From NCBI GenBank assembly GCA_028874215.1, contig JAPPLF010000077.1:1-64000 (forward strand): a DNA stretch of 64,000 bases. The letters are read 5' to 3'. A program made the position numbers and the translations under genes. The stretch is from Acidobacteriota bacterium (lineage in GTDB: Bacteria > Acidobacteriota > UBA6911 > RPQK01 > JAJDTT01). Positions 16,989 through 25,551 of the stretch are shown here, in pieces. The notes under the pieces were generated by a model that saw only the letters and a list, made by a program, of their open reading frames with translations, was not told where the DNA came from and did no database searches. How positions within the stretch are numbered: position 1 is the stretch's first letter; every line of letters starts with the position of its first letter.

Positions 16989-18545
16989 TTACTGAGCGGT
17001 TGGAGCCCGGCCTCCCAGGGTGCGAACCCCTGCCAAGCTCAGATCGAAGGCATGGTCGATCTTCAGCTCATCACCCTGGCGCACCAGGACCAGGAGCGGC
17101 AGCGGCTCGCCCCACGCCGTGACCAGTTGGCAGAAGATCCTCTTTCCCAGGGTGTTGCCGTCCCGGATTCGGCTGCCCGCGATCCGGTCTCTCGACCGGC
17201 CGTCGCCGTAGACGGATGAGGCAATGGACCGGAAGCTCTGAAAGTCGCCGTAGAGAGCCTGTGAAGACGGCGTCAGCAGGTCCCAGATCTCCCGGTACCT
17301 GCCGTGAAGCAAAGCCTGCTTGTAACGGAGATAGAACCGGTTCACCGCCCGGGCCACCCGGGAGCTTTCTCTGGGGTCAACCTGGACCGAGCCGGGCAAG
17401 AGAGCCCGCCGCGACCGTTGCCGCTCGAATGCCTTGACCTTTTGGAACCGGTCCAGGATCTTCCGGGCCTCCTCCGACTGGCCCAGCTTTCGGTGCAAGG
17501 TCCCCAAGTGAAACAGGGCTGCTTCGTGGTCCGGCTCCCGGTCCACGACTGCAAGGAACGCGGCCAGAGCGTCTTGGTCCCTCCCAGCGGCGGCGAATGC
17601 CTTTCCCAGCAAGAGGCGGGAGTTGACCGAGCGCGGGTTGAGCCGTAGCGCTCCCTCCAGCTTGGAGATGGCCTCCTGGGGCCGGTCCAGGTCCAGCAGC
17701 GTCGATCCCAGGAAGTAGTGGCCGGCGTAATCGTCCGGGTCCTGACGGACGCACTCGGCGTAGGTTTCCCGCGCGGGTTCAACTCGTCCTTGTGAGGCCT
17801 GGGCATACCCCAGGTGAAGGCAGGCGCCCTCGGCGTCCGGGTCCAGCTCCAGGGTTCGGGCGAAGGCCGTTTCCGCCTCCCGGAAGCGTTTCATCTTGAG
17901 CCAGGTGCGTCCCAGGGCGTCCTGCAGCAGAGGCGAGACCGGATTGGCCTGGATGCCGGCGGAGAAGACCGCCGACGCAGCTTCAGGAAGCTCGTGGACC
18001 AGGAAAACACCCCCCAATGAGAGGAATTCGTGCTCTTCCGACCGCAGTGTTGCGGCAAATTGCTTCAATTCCTCCCCGATGGGAGCTTGGTGGAAAAAGC
18101 TCACGGCCGGTGTTGCCGGAGCCGTGGATCGGACCAGACGCGCGAACTGTCCGGCGGCGGCCGAGCTTTGTCCCAAGCGGAGATAGGCGAGCGCCAGGTT
18201 CAACCGGGCGGTGGACCAGTTGGGGCGCAGTTGCAGGGCGCGCAGATAACAGGAGGGAGCCCGGGCCGTTTCTCCCGCTCTCTCCCGGGTGGTTCCCAGA
18301 AGGTTCTGGAGCGAGGCATCAGGCGGGGCCGTCTGAATCAGGGCCTCCAGGGAGCGCGCCGCCTGGGCATAGGACTCGGAACGAAGCAGGGAATAGACCT
18401 CAGCCAGCCTTTCCTCCGTCGTTTGGGCGAAACCTGTGGGGCCCAGGACTCCCAGGATGAGCACGCATAGGAGGGGGGACTTTCTTGTCCCCCATATTCT
18501 CGGAATCGGCGGCTGGAAACCCCCGCTCCTATCGATTCGAGTCAT
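16989..18545 (-). CDS. Tetratricopeptide-repeat protein, exported, coupled to a CRTAC1 gene
   Basis: About 518 residues from ATG 18545, whose first bases overlap the stop of the upstream CRTAC1 gene (ATGA), suggesting translational coupling. The signal peptide hydrophobic core is LLCVLILGVLGPTGFAQ. The n-region before it is encoded by a dispersed repeat element, which is unusual. TPR units run from about residue 40 to 400 (for example NLALAYLRLGQSSAAAGQF and FLGSTLLDLDRPQEAISKL). A C-terminal segment of about 120 residues outside the repeats (RFYLRYKQALLHGRYREIW through GEPLPLLVLVRQGDELKID) may be an NTF2-like or similar small domain. No enzymatic motif is visible. CRTAC1 and TPR genes paired this way probably act together outside the cytoplasm. 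Confidence 0.8.
   Translation of the reverse strand: MTRIDRSGGFQPPIPRIWGTRKSPLLCVLILGVLGPTGFAQTTEERLAEVYSLLRSESYAQAARSLEALIQTAPPDASLQNLLGTTRERAGETARAPSCYLRALQLRPNWSTARLNLALAYLRLGQSSAAAGQFARLVRSTAPATPAVSFFHQAPIGEELKQFAATLRSEEHEFLSLGGVFLVHELPEAASAVFSAGIQANPVSPLLQDALGRTWLKMKRFREAETAFARTLELDPDAEGACLHLGYAQASQGRVEPARETYAECVRQDPDDYAGHYFLGSTLLDLDRPQEAISKLEGALRLNPRSVNSRLLLGKAFAAAGRDQDALAAFLAVVDREPDHEAALFHLGTLHRKLGQSEEARKILDRFQKVKAFERQRSRRALLPGSVQVDPRESSRVARAVNRFYLRYKQALLHGRYREIWDLLTPSSQALYGDFQSFRSIASSVYGDGRSRDRIAGSRIRDGNTLGKRIFCQLVTAWGEPLPLLVLVRQGDELKIDHAFDLSLAGVRTLGGRAPTAQ
18473..18535. repeat. Dispersed palindromic repeats inside a coding N-terminus
   Basis: GGGGGGAC (18473-18480) and GTCCCCC (18487-18493) form one palindrome. 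The adjacent GGCGGCTGGAAACCCCCGCTCC (about 18508-18529) is a copy of the GGCGG-type element. Both lie within codons 4-25 of the TPR gene on the minus strand, so intergenic repeats have become part of a signal-peptide n-region. Confidence 0.6.
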
Positions 18546-20260
18546 CGGTCCTTCCCCGGCCTCTTTTGGATCACTCCTTTTGTTTCCTGCACCGTGTAGA
18601 AGTGGTTGGCTTCCAAATTGGGAAGCTCCTGGACCCGGCCATCCGGCCATCGGATTGTCACCTGGGCAACAAGACCGTCTCCCAGGCCGAAGTGGGTTCG
18701 GAGATCGTTGTGAGACATGAAGCTGGCGCCGCTACGGACCTCCCTCATTTGCCGGACGTCACCGGTTTGGACTTGAATCCGCGCTCCGACGCCGTCCCGG
18801 TTGCTTCGAGTTCCCATCAAACGGAAGGAGATGAAATTTCGCCGGTTGCCACCCCGATTCTCCAACAACTCGGGCAGCCCGTCGATATTGGTCACCACCA
18901 CGTCCAGGTCCCCGTCGTTGTCGTAGTCGGCGAAAGCGGCTCCCCGCCCGCCGTTGGGACGGGTCAGGGCCGCCCCCGCCTCCCGGGTGACCTCGATAAA
19001 GTGGCCGGCTCCAGTGTTTCTGAACAGTAGCTTGGTCTGGAGGTACTTGTAGTCGAGCCGCTCCGCCTCGGGGTAGAGATGGCCGTTGACCATGAACAGG
19101 TCCAGCCAGGTGTCATTGTCGTAGTCGATGAAACCGGCTCCCCAGCCCAGGTGGAGCAGACTGGGGGCGCCGAGTCCCAGCGGACCCGTGCGGTCCGAGA
19201 AGGTTCCGTCGCGATTCGCCTTGAAGAGCGTGTTGACGTCGCCGGAGAAGTTGGTCGTGAAAATTGAGAGATGTCCGCTGTGGTCGAAGTCGCCGGCGTC
19301 GACCCCCATCCGGGCCTGTTCCCGGCCGTCCTCGCTGAAGGCGCATCCGGCCAGCACGGCGTTGTCGGTGAAGGTGCCGTCGCCGTTGTTGCGCCAGAGG
19401 TTGGCCGGAGTGGCGTCGTTGGCTACGTAGATGTCCTGGAGGCCGTCGTTGTCGTAGTCCAGAAAGAGGACGCCGAGGCCGTTGTAGGGCTCACCGCTCC
19501 GGATGCCTGCAGAGATGGAGACGTCCTGGAAGGTGCCGTCGCCGTTGTTGCGATAGAGCAGGTCGGGGCTCCCCGCGTAGCGCCGCGGACCGCAAGTGAC
19601 GCGCAGACCGGAAAAGAGGCATGCGGTGGGATAGCTCTCCGGCGAGAACTCCACATACCGGGCTACGTAGAGATCCAGGAAGCCGTCCCGATCGTAGTCG
19701 CCGAAGGCGGCTCCGGCGGACCACCCGCCACCCCGGACCCCGGCTTCCTCCGAGAACTCCTGGAAGGTTCCATCTCCCTGGTTCCGGAAGAGGAGATTCC
19801 GTCCGTAGCCGGTGACGAACAGATCGAGGTCTCCATCATTGTCAATGTCGGCGGCCACGGTCCCCATGGCCCAGAGGTCGCCCCCGGATACACCGGCACG
19901 GCGGGTCACGTCCTCGAAGGTCCCGTCGCCGCGATTCCGATAGAGCGCGCCTCCTGGAGGCGGCTCCGGGTCCCGTCCGCGGATCTTGTCCAGGGAAGAC
20001 CCGTTGGCCAGGTACAGATCCACCCAGCCGTCTCTGTCGTAGTCGAACCAGGCGGCACCGTGTCCGAGAGTTTCCAACAGGGCGTCTTTCTTGGGTCCCC
20101 CCGAGAGGTCTTCCAGGATGACGCCTGCCGGAGTGGCCCGGTCGACGAAGGTGACTTGGCCAGAATGGCCCCATGCCGGAGCGAGCGACACCAATGCGGC
20201 GATGAGAAATGGACGTCGAGCCGCCAGGAGACGGTCTGTAACGATCTGGATCAGGCCCAC
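18542..20260 (-). CDS. CRTAC1-family protein: FG-GAP/VCBS propeller with ASPIC/UnbV domain
   Basis: 572 residues with a signal segment (RRPFLIAALVSLAPAWG). Multiple FG-GAP/VCBS calcium-binding-like repeats give a seven-bladed-propeller pattern, each with a DxDxDG-type loop: FDYDRDGWVDLYLANG, DIDNDGDLDLFVTGYG, DYDNDGLQDIYVANDA. The last about 90 residues are an ASPIC/UnbV domain (GVGARIQVQTGD...HFGLGDG...IRWPDGRVQELPN). These proteins are exported and probably bind ligands or other proteins; no enzymatic role is established. The GTG start at 20260 overlaps the end of the molybdoenzyme gene by ten bases, and the stop overlaps the TPR start. A second CRTAC1 protein lies at 22330-23985. Confidence 0.88.
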   Translation of the reverse strand: MGLIQIVTDRLLAARRPFLIAALVSLAPAWGHSGQVTFVDRATPAGVILEDLSGGPKKDALLETLGHGAAWFDYDRDGWVDLYLANGSSLDKIRGRDPEPPPGGALYRNRGDGTFEDVTRRAGVSGGDLWAMGTVAADIDNDGDLDLFVTGYGRNLLFRNQGDGTFQEFSEEAGVRGGGWSAGAAFGDYDRDGFLDLYVARYVEFSPESYPTACLFSGLRVTCGPRRYAGSPDLLYRNNGDGTFQDVSISAGIRSGEPYNGLGVLFLDYDNDGLQDIYVANDATPANLWRNNGDGTFTDNAVLAGCAFSEDGREQARMGVDAGDFDHSGHLSIFTTNFSGDVNTLFKANRDGTFSDRTGPLGLGAPSLLHLGWGAGFIDYDNDTWLDLFMVNGHLYPEAERLDYKYLQTKLLFRNTGAGHFIEVTREAGAALTRPNGGRGAAFADYDNDGDLDVVVTNIDGLPELLENRGGNRRNFISFRLMGTRSNRDGVGARIQVQTGDVRQMREVRSGASFMSHNDLRTHFGLGDGLVAQVTIRWPDGRVQELPNLEANHFYTVQETKGVIQKRPGKDR

Positions 20261-21414
20261 CGACTCGCTCCGCGGGGGCTGATGGCATCGGCTTGATCGC
20301 GGCGTCTGACGGTGCAGCGGACGGTTTGTATCCAGCGGTTGTCGTAGCGGTTGATCCGGCCCAGGTCTTCCTGTGGCGGTTGGGTCTGGCCGTGATCATC
20401 GAAGGCTCTGACCTGTAGCGCATATGGACCGGTCCGGGAAGGCTCCCAGGTGTGGTGCCAACGGACCCAGGCGCATGGTTTAGGTGTGTCCTGGAGTTCG
20501 GCCCGGGTCCAAGACCTGCCCCCGTCGCTACTGACCTCGACCCTTTCGACGGTCCGGCATCCGGCCCAAGCCCGGCCCCGGACGACGTGAGAACCGGGAC
20601 TCAGGGTCTCGCGGTCGACGGGGGAGTCAATTTGGGACTTTACGCCCATGCGCGTCACCGGAGTCAAGACCGGTTCTCCCGTGTTGGGATGGCGCCGGGC
20701 CGTGAAGTAGCGTTTGGCCATGTAGAAACCCCGGAACGGCTCGGCCACCACCCGGATTCGTGTCAGCCACTTGACGTGGGCCATTCCATACCAGCCGGGG
20801 ACGATGGCCCGGGCCGGATGGCCGTGCTCCGGGGTCAGGGGCTGACCGTTCATCTCCAGAGCGACGAGAGTCCCGGCAGCCACGGCGTCCTCCAGAAGCA
20901 GGCTTCGCGCATAGGTCACGGGGACCATCTCCAGTTCGTCCAGGCCCCGGTCGGCGCCCTCGAGGACGACTTCTTGGGCGTCATCCTCGACGCCGGCCTC
21001 CTCAAGAAGCCGGGCCAGGGGCACGCCCCGCCACTGGGCGTTTCCCACCAATGAACCACCGGGGAGGTTTTCGGCGCACTCTACGGTGACGGTGCGGGAT
21101 TCCTGCTCCATATCTCGGAGCTGAGACCACGTCCACTCCCGTGGCCGGAGGACGTTTCCGTCCACCGCAAGTCGCCATTCATCGCGATTGATGGAAGGAG
21201 TCCCCAGGTGACTCCGGACGAAGAAGCGCTCCACCGGGGTGAGCCAGTCCGATGTGGGGGATTCAGTCGGTGGTGGAGTCGGGGAGGCGCGCAGGGTAGG
21301 CCAGGCCGGCGCCATGGCCAGCCCCATTGCTTTCAGGAAGGTACGGCGACAGGCCCTCCCCAAGGGAGTCGCGATCGTCGGCCGGGCCGAACCGTGAGTC
21401 GCCATCCCGGTCAT
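20251..21414 (-). CDS. Tat-exported sulfite-oxidase-family molybdopterin enzyme
   Basis: 387 residues from ATG 21414, which overlaps the stop of the acetyltransferase gene (ATGA); the longer open frame upstream is read-back into that gene. A twin-arginine signal is present (CRRTFLKAMG, Arg23-Arg24). The molybdopterin domain has the family's Mo-ligand cysteine at Cys113, in VECAENLPGG, where most sulfite oxidases have a CAGN/R-type loop. Typical cofactor-domain features follow (LTPEHGHPARAIVPGWYGM, VKWLTRIRV). The C-terminal Mo-co dimerisation domain contains GRAWAGCRTVERVEVSSDGG. No heme or cytochrome b5 domain is attached. The reaction may be sulfite to sulfate or a related oxo-transfer; electron acceptors in this locus could include the multiheme cytochrome at 26463-28616. 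Confidence 0.88.
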   Translation of the reverse strand: MTGMATHGSARPTIATPLGRACRRTFLKAMGLAMAPAWPTLRASPTPPPTESPTSDWLTPVERFFVRSHLGTPSINRDEWRLAVDGNVLRPREWTWSQLRDMEQESRTVTVECAENLPGGSLVGNAQWRGVPLARLLEEAGVEDDAQEVVLEGADRGLDELEMVPVTYARSLLLEDAVAAGTLVALEMNGQPLTPEHGHPARAIVPGWYGMAHVKWLTRIRVVAEPFRGFYMAKRYFTARRHPNTGEPVLTPVTRMGVKSQIDSPVDRETLSPGSHVVRGRAWAGCRTVERVEVSSDGGRSWTRAELQDTPKPCAWVRWHHTWEPSRTGPYALQVRAFDDHGQTQPPQEDLGRINRYDNRWIQTVRCTVRRRDQADAISPRGASRWA

Positions 21415-22229
21415 TCCCCAGATCTCGGGTGAAGGTCCGTCTTCTTCCGGGCGTGAGTGCAAAAATAGCAACAGGGATTGGAGCAGAGCAGGGCGTCGGA
21501 CCGTTCCCTGAGGATTTCCATCGTGGTCTCGATGACGTCCAAGCCTCTCACCAACTGGCACTTCGCGGCCTCGATCTTGAAGTCCCGGATCAAACCCTTC
21601 TGTCTGAGGGGCATCTCGATGACGCCAAATCCGGTGCTGCAGCCCGGCTCGTCGTTCAGGTCCACGTTCACCACCTCGCCGGAAGGCGTCCTCACCGGGG
21701 CCGATCGGGGAAAGTTGGGATCGTAGGGGACGCCCCGGTAGGGAACTTGGGCGTAAGCCTCGCCGACGTGCATGGTGGAGTCGGTATCGTGTTTCACACC
21801 CAGCAGCAGGATGAATCCGCCGGCCCGGGCGATCCGGTCGATGGGTGAGTCGATGCCCGTGGATTCCGCGTTCCAGTGTTCCCGGGTGAATTCGGCGGCC
21901 TGACGGCCGATGGCGGCCACCGAATAGGTGGGATGGAGGCTTCGCACGGCGTCCGGGCGTTTGCGAAGGGTGTTGGTGATTAGGCCGGTCTGGGAATGTA
22001 CGGTCGCGGGATCGAATACGTCCATCTCCAGGACGTAGTTGAAGGTGGGGACCATCAGCGTGCCGTCCTCTCCGAGGACCTCCAAGACGGCGTCGATCAC
22101 GGTCTCGGCGCCGTCTTCGACCCGGCCCAGACTGTGAAGAGAGCTGTGCATCATCAGGAGGCGGGTCTGGTCCACGCCCCCTGCACGGAGAAAATTGACC
22201 AGATCGGATTTTTGGAGCAACCTCTTCAT
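21411..22229 (-). CDS. AAC(3)-family aminoglycoside N-acetyltransferase-like protein
   Basis: 272 residues, the usual length for this family. Characteristic blocks are LLMMHSSLHSLGRVEDGAE at the N-terminus, GTLMVPTFNY, and RSLHPTYSVAAIGRQA with the conserved His/Pro region, then ILLLGVKHDTDSTMHVGE. AAC(3) enzymes transfer acetyl from acetyl-CoA to the 3-amino group of 2-deoxystreptamine antibiotics. Many chromosomal homologs act on other amines, and the operon context here (molybdoenzyme, CRTAC1, TPR) argues against a dedicated resistance role. The C-terminal end is unusually cysteine-rich (CSNPCCYFC), which could bind a metal. It is the first gene of the overlapped block 22229->16989 and is separated from the CRTAC1 gene upstream by a repeat element. 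Confidence 0.85.
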   Translation of the reverse strand: MKRLLQKSDLVNFLRAGGVDQTRLLMMHSSLHSLGRVEDGAETVIDAVLEVLGEDGTLMVPTFNYVLEMDVFDPATVHSQTGLITNTLRKRPDAVRSLHPTYSVAAIGRQAAEFTREHWNAESTGIDSPIDRIARAGGFILLLGVKHDTDSTMHVGEAYAQVPYRGVPYDPNFPRSAPVRTPSGEVVNVDLNDEPGCSTGFGVIEMPLRQKGLIRDFKIEAAKCQLVRGLDVIETTMEILRERSDALLCSNPCCYFCTHARKKTDLHPRSGE

Positions 22230-22269
22230 TTCAGCGGCCGTTTCCTGTGTGTTCTATTGTTTCATTGGA

Positions 22270-22325
22270 GTCCGGCGGCAGGAAAGCCGCCGGTCCCGGT
22301 CGGCGGTTAGGAAACCGTCGCTCCA
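22270..22325. repeat. Tandem palindromes of the GGCGG-type family between two operon blocks
   Basis: CCGGCGGC/GCCGCCGG (about 22272-22293) and CGGCGGTT/AACCGTCG (about 22301-22320), the latter followed by CTCC. This matches, in the opposite orientation, the pair after 10544. It sits in the 100-base gap between the CRTAC1 gene (ends 22330) and the acetyltransferase start (22229), where it may moderate read-through or mRNA decay. Confidence 0.65.
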
Positions 22326-22329
22326 CAAC

Positions 22330-23985
22330 TCATGGGACGGTTTTCTCCCGAACCGTCAGGATCTGATTGGCCGTGACGTTGTGGAGACTCTGCAGGTTCC
22401 CCGAGGGCCAGTGAATTTCCACCAGCTCCACGACGTCCGAGTGGCCGAGTCCCAGATGCACCCTGGGGTCGTGGCTGGAAAGGTAGCTGGCCGCCCGTTG
22501 GACCTCCCGGTGCAGTTCCCGGCCCCCGACACGGACCCGAATCCGGGCCCCCAGCCCGTCCCGATTGCTGTCGACTCCTTCCAGCCGGATCAGGAGCCAA
22601 TGGTTCCGGTTGACTGAATCGTTTCGCAGCAGGTTGACGGGCCCCCCGTTGTTCGTGACCACGATGTCTATGTCGCCGTCGTTGTCCAGGTCTCCGAAGA
22701 CGGCGCCCCGGCTCAGGTCCCGCACCTGCGACCAGGAGCCGGCCTCGCCGGAGCGTTCCCGGAAACTGCGCTCCCGATTCTCGTACAGCAGGTTCTCCTG
22801 GCGAAAAAAGACGTAATCGCGGAGCTGGTTGATGGTGGGATCGATGTGGCCGTTGGCGACGAACGCATCCAGGTCTCCGTCGTTGTCGTAGTCGAAGAAA
22901 CGGGCCCCGAATCCCACCTTGACGTAGCTTTTCTCCAGGATGCCCGACTGGTAGGTGACCTCGTTGAAGTAGGCCCCGGCCCTGCGGAAGAGGGCGTTCC
23001 CCTCGTCAGCGAAATTGGTCACCAGGAGATCCATCCGGCCATCTCCGTCGTAGTCGCCGAAGTCGACCCCCATTCCGGCCCGGGGATGGCCGTTCTCGTC
23101 CAGAGCCACCCCCTGGTCGAAGCCCACCTCCTGAAACGTGCCGTCGCGGTTGTTCCGAAACAGGAAGTCCGCCACCGTGTCGTTGGCCACGAAGACGTCC
23201 GGATATCCGTCCGGCTCCAAGTCGGTGAAGGCCACGCCCAAGGCTTTCCCTTGCGCGTGGCCAATGCCGCTGCTCTTGCTCCGGTCCTGAAACCTGCCGT
23301 TCCCCTGGTTCCGGTACAGCACGCTGGCATCGGTCTCGAAGGTCGTGGGGTGGCAGTAGTTCCTGCGGCCGGCGGTGTGACAGGGAGTTTCGTCGCCGGG
23401 ATCGTAGCCGACGTAGTTGCAGACGAACAGATCCAGGAGTCCGTCCCGGTCGTAGTCGAAGAATCCGGCGCTGGAGCCCCAGTGCCCCGCATTTTCGACG
23501 CCCGCCTCTCGGGAGACGTCCCGGAAACGGCCGTCTCCCTGGTTCCGGAACAGGTAGCTCCGGGGATACCCGGTGACGTAAAGGTCGGGGTCGCCGTCGT
23601 TGTCGTAGTCTCCGGCCGCCGCCCCCATCCCGTAGGTTCGAATCAGCAGGCCGGACGACTGCGTGACGTCCCGAAACGTGCCGTCCCCCCGGTTCCGGTA
23701 GAGCCGGCTGCGGGATTCTTCATTGTTTCGTGGAGGGATACTGCTTCCGGCGACGACAAAAAGGTCCAGGTAGCCGTCTCCGTCGAAGTCCAGGAGGGCG
23801 GCGCCCGATCCCATGATCTCCAGCAGGTGGTACCCGCCATCGGCGCCCTTGTAATGGCGGAAGTCTATTCCAGCCTCCCGCGTCCGGTCCGAAAACCGGG
23901 GAACACCCTCCTGGGTCTCCGCGTTGGCCAGGCCGTCTCCGGACGCAACCAGGGAGAGGATCAGGAGACTGGGGCCGAATCTCAT
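22330..23985 (-). CDS. CRTAC1-family protein: FG-GAP/VCBS propeller with ASPIC/UnbV domain (second copy)
   Basis: 551 residues with a signal peptide (SLLILSLVASGDGLANA). FG-GAP/VCBS repeats with acidic loops include LDFDGDGYLDLFVVAGSS, DYDNDGDPDLYVTGYP, DYDRDGLLDLFVCNYV and DYDGDGRMDLLVTNFA. The ASPIC/UnbV end reads GLGARIRVRVGGRELHREV...HLGLGHSDVVELVEIHWPSG. Its ATG overlaps the stop of the symporter gene (ATGA). It is the last gene of the block 29977->22330. It shares the domain plan of the CRTAC1 protein at 18542 but differs widely in sequence, so the two are probably not a recent duplication. Confidence 0.88.
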   Translation of the reverse strand: MRFGPSLLILSLVASGDGLANAETQEGVPRFSDRTREAGIDFRHYKGADGGYHLLEIMGSGAALLDFDGDGYLDLFVVAGSSIPPRNNEESRSRLYRNRGDGTFRDVTQSSGLLIRTYGMGAAAGDYDNDGDPDLYVTGYPRSYLFRNQGDGRFRDVSREAGVENAGHWGSSAGFFDYDRDGLLDLFVCNYVGYDPGDETPCHTAGRRNYCHPTTFETDASVLYRNQGNGRFQDRSKSSGIGHAQGKALGVAFTDLEPDGYPDVFVANDTVADFLFRNNRDGTFQEVGFDQGVALDENGHPRAGMGVDFGDYDGDGRMDLLVTNFADEGNALFRRAGAYFNEVTYQSGILEKSYVKVGFGARFFDYDNDGDLDAFVANGHIDPTINQLRDYVFFRQENLLYENRERSFRERSGEAGSWSQVRDLSRGAVFGDLDNDGDIDIVVTNNGGPVNLLRNDSVNRNHWLLIRLEGVDSNRDGLGARIRVRVGGRELHREVQRAASYLSSHDPRVHLGLGHSDVVELVEIHWPSGNLQSLHNVTANQILTVREKTVP

Positions 23986-25508
23986 GTCCTCTTTCGATCC
24001 CCGAAGGTGAGGCCTTGGATCTTCTCAGGCGAGGGCCGGCGGAAGAGAAAACCGCCCAGCCCCGCCACGATCATGCCCAGGGTGAAGGAGAACGGGATTC
24101 CCCACATCCAGGAGATGGCCCTTTCCATCCCGAACCATTCCTTGCTGAAGCTCACGAACAGGGAGACGGACGCCGCCAGGAAAAAGCCCAGCAGGATCGC
24201 TTGCGGTCCGACCCTGCGAAACAGGATGCCTCCGAAAAAGAGGACGGCGATGGGACCCACGAAGACATCGTTGACCCGGCCGCTCAGGTCCAGGATGTTC
24301 CAGTCGGTCCGGCTCATGACCACGGCGATGATGACGGCCACTCCGATTCCCAAGACGCCGGCCCCGGCGGCCACTCCCTTGTCCAGCAGCAGGCCCCGCC
24401 GGGAGCCCTTGCGACGGCCGCCGAAATGGGTCGTCAGGACGCCGGAGATGGAGTTGATGGCCGAGCTGAGGCTGGACATGGCCGCCGACAGCAGGGCCGC
24501 CATGACCAGGCCGGAAACTCCGGTGGGCAATTGCTGGGCGATGAAGCGCGGCATGAGCCGATCGCCCTCGGGAGCGATCTTGGCCTGGAACTCCGCCACC
24601 GGAAGGTTGGAGATGTGGGCGTAGAAGGCGAACAGGGCCAGGCCGCAGATCGCCAGGGTCGTGTAGAGGACGACGTTGGACCAGGCGTAGACCCAGACGG
24701 AGCGACGAGCCGCCTTGACGGAGGGAGTCGAAAGATAGCGCTGGATTGCCACCTGGTCGCCGCCGTTGGCGCAGATGTTCCAGAACAGGATGTTGAGCAT
24801 GATGCCGACGATGGTGATGCGAACCGTGGGATCGAAGCTGAAGACCTGCATCTCGCCCCGTCCGGCTTCGGAGAAGGTCTCCCACCATCCCATGGGTCCC
24901 GTCCCCACCAGGTAGTAGACGTAAATGGGGATGGAGAGCGCGCCCGCCAGCAGGATCCAGAGCTGCAGGTTGTCGGTCCAGATGACGGTCCGAAACCCCC
25001 CCACGCTGGTGTAGAAGGTGGTGATGATCCCCAACAGGATGATGGTGGTGAACAGCCCCAGGCCCGAGATTTCGGAGAAGGCGAAGCTGGCCGTGTAGAT
25101 GATGATCCCGGACCAGATCAGGGTCCGGAAGACGAACAGGGTGGAGGCCAGGGTGCCGGTGCCCCGGTCGAATCGCCGGCCCACGTATTCGTAGGCGCTG
25201 GTGATCTCGAGCCCCTTGATGGTGGGGATCAGGATCCGGTTCACGATGGGGATCACCAGCGGCGCCACGATCAGGCCGAAACAGTAGGCGAAGCCGTAAC
25301 GGATCACTTCTCCGGGAACCGAGAGGTAGCTGATGGTGGAGAGGATGGTGGCCAGGACGCTGCCGCCGGCCAGAAACCAGAAGACCTTCCGGTCGCCCAG
25401 GAAATACTCGTCACGGGATTTCTGGCGGCGCGAAAAATAGATTCCGATGAGCGAGAGGCATCCCATGTAGGCGATGATGACCAGGATATCGATGGGGTTG
25501 AGATTCAT
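23982..25508 (-). CDS. Sodium:solute symporter (SSS family)
   Basis: 508 residues, entirely membrane-embedded with about 13 hydrophobic segments. The family's N-terminal signature is clear: YFLGDRKVFWFLAGGSVLAT, then TISYLSVPGEVIRYGFAY. SSS proteins couple Na+ entry to uptake of sugars, amino acids, sialic acid or carboxylates. The neighbouring DHDPS-family aldolase and class III aminotransferase suggest that the transported compound is the substrate of that pathway; N-acetylneuraminate-type or other keto-acid compounds are possible. It lies 43 bases after the aldolase gene with a modest AGGAC ribosome site. Confidence 0.9.
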   Translation of the reverse strand: MNLNPIDILVIIAYMGCLSLIGIYFSRRQKSRDEYFLGDRKVFWFLAGGSVLATILSTISYLSVPGEVIRYGFAYCFGLIVAPLVIPIVNRILIPTIKGLEITSAYEYVGRRFDRGTGTLASTLFVFRTLIWSGIIIYTASFAFSEISGLGLFTTIILLGIITTFYTSVGGFRTVIWTDNLQLWILLAGALSIPIYVYYLVGTGPMGWWETFSEAGRGEMQVFSFDPTVRITIVGIMLNILFWNICANGGDQVAIQRYLSTPSVKAARRSVWVYAWSNVVLYTTLAICGLALFAFYAHISNLPVAEFQAKIAPEGDRLMPRFIAQQLPTGVSGLVMAALLSAAMSSLSSAINSISGVLTTHFGGRRKGSRRGLLLDKGVAAGAGVLGIGVAVIIAVVMSRTDWNILDLSGRVNDVFVGPIAVLFFGGILFRRVGPQAILLGFFLAASVSLFVSFSKEWFGMERAISWMWGIPFSFTLGMIVAGLGGFLFRRPSPEKIQGLTFGDRKRT

Positions 25509-25551
25509 TTAGTCTGTCCTGAAGGTCAGATGCGCTGCATTTTCTGATAAA

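Noticed and set aside
24015-25547. A 510-codon + strand frame opposite the SSS symporter
   Set aside because: Its product is an Asp/Gly/Gln/His-rich complement of membrane-helix codons and has no features of a real protein.
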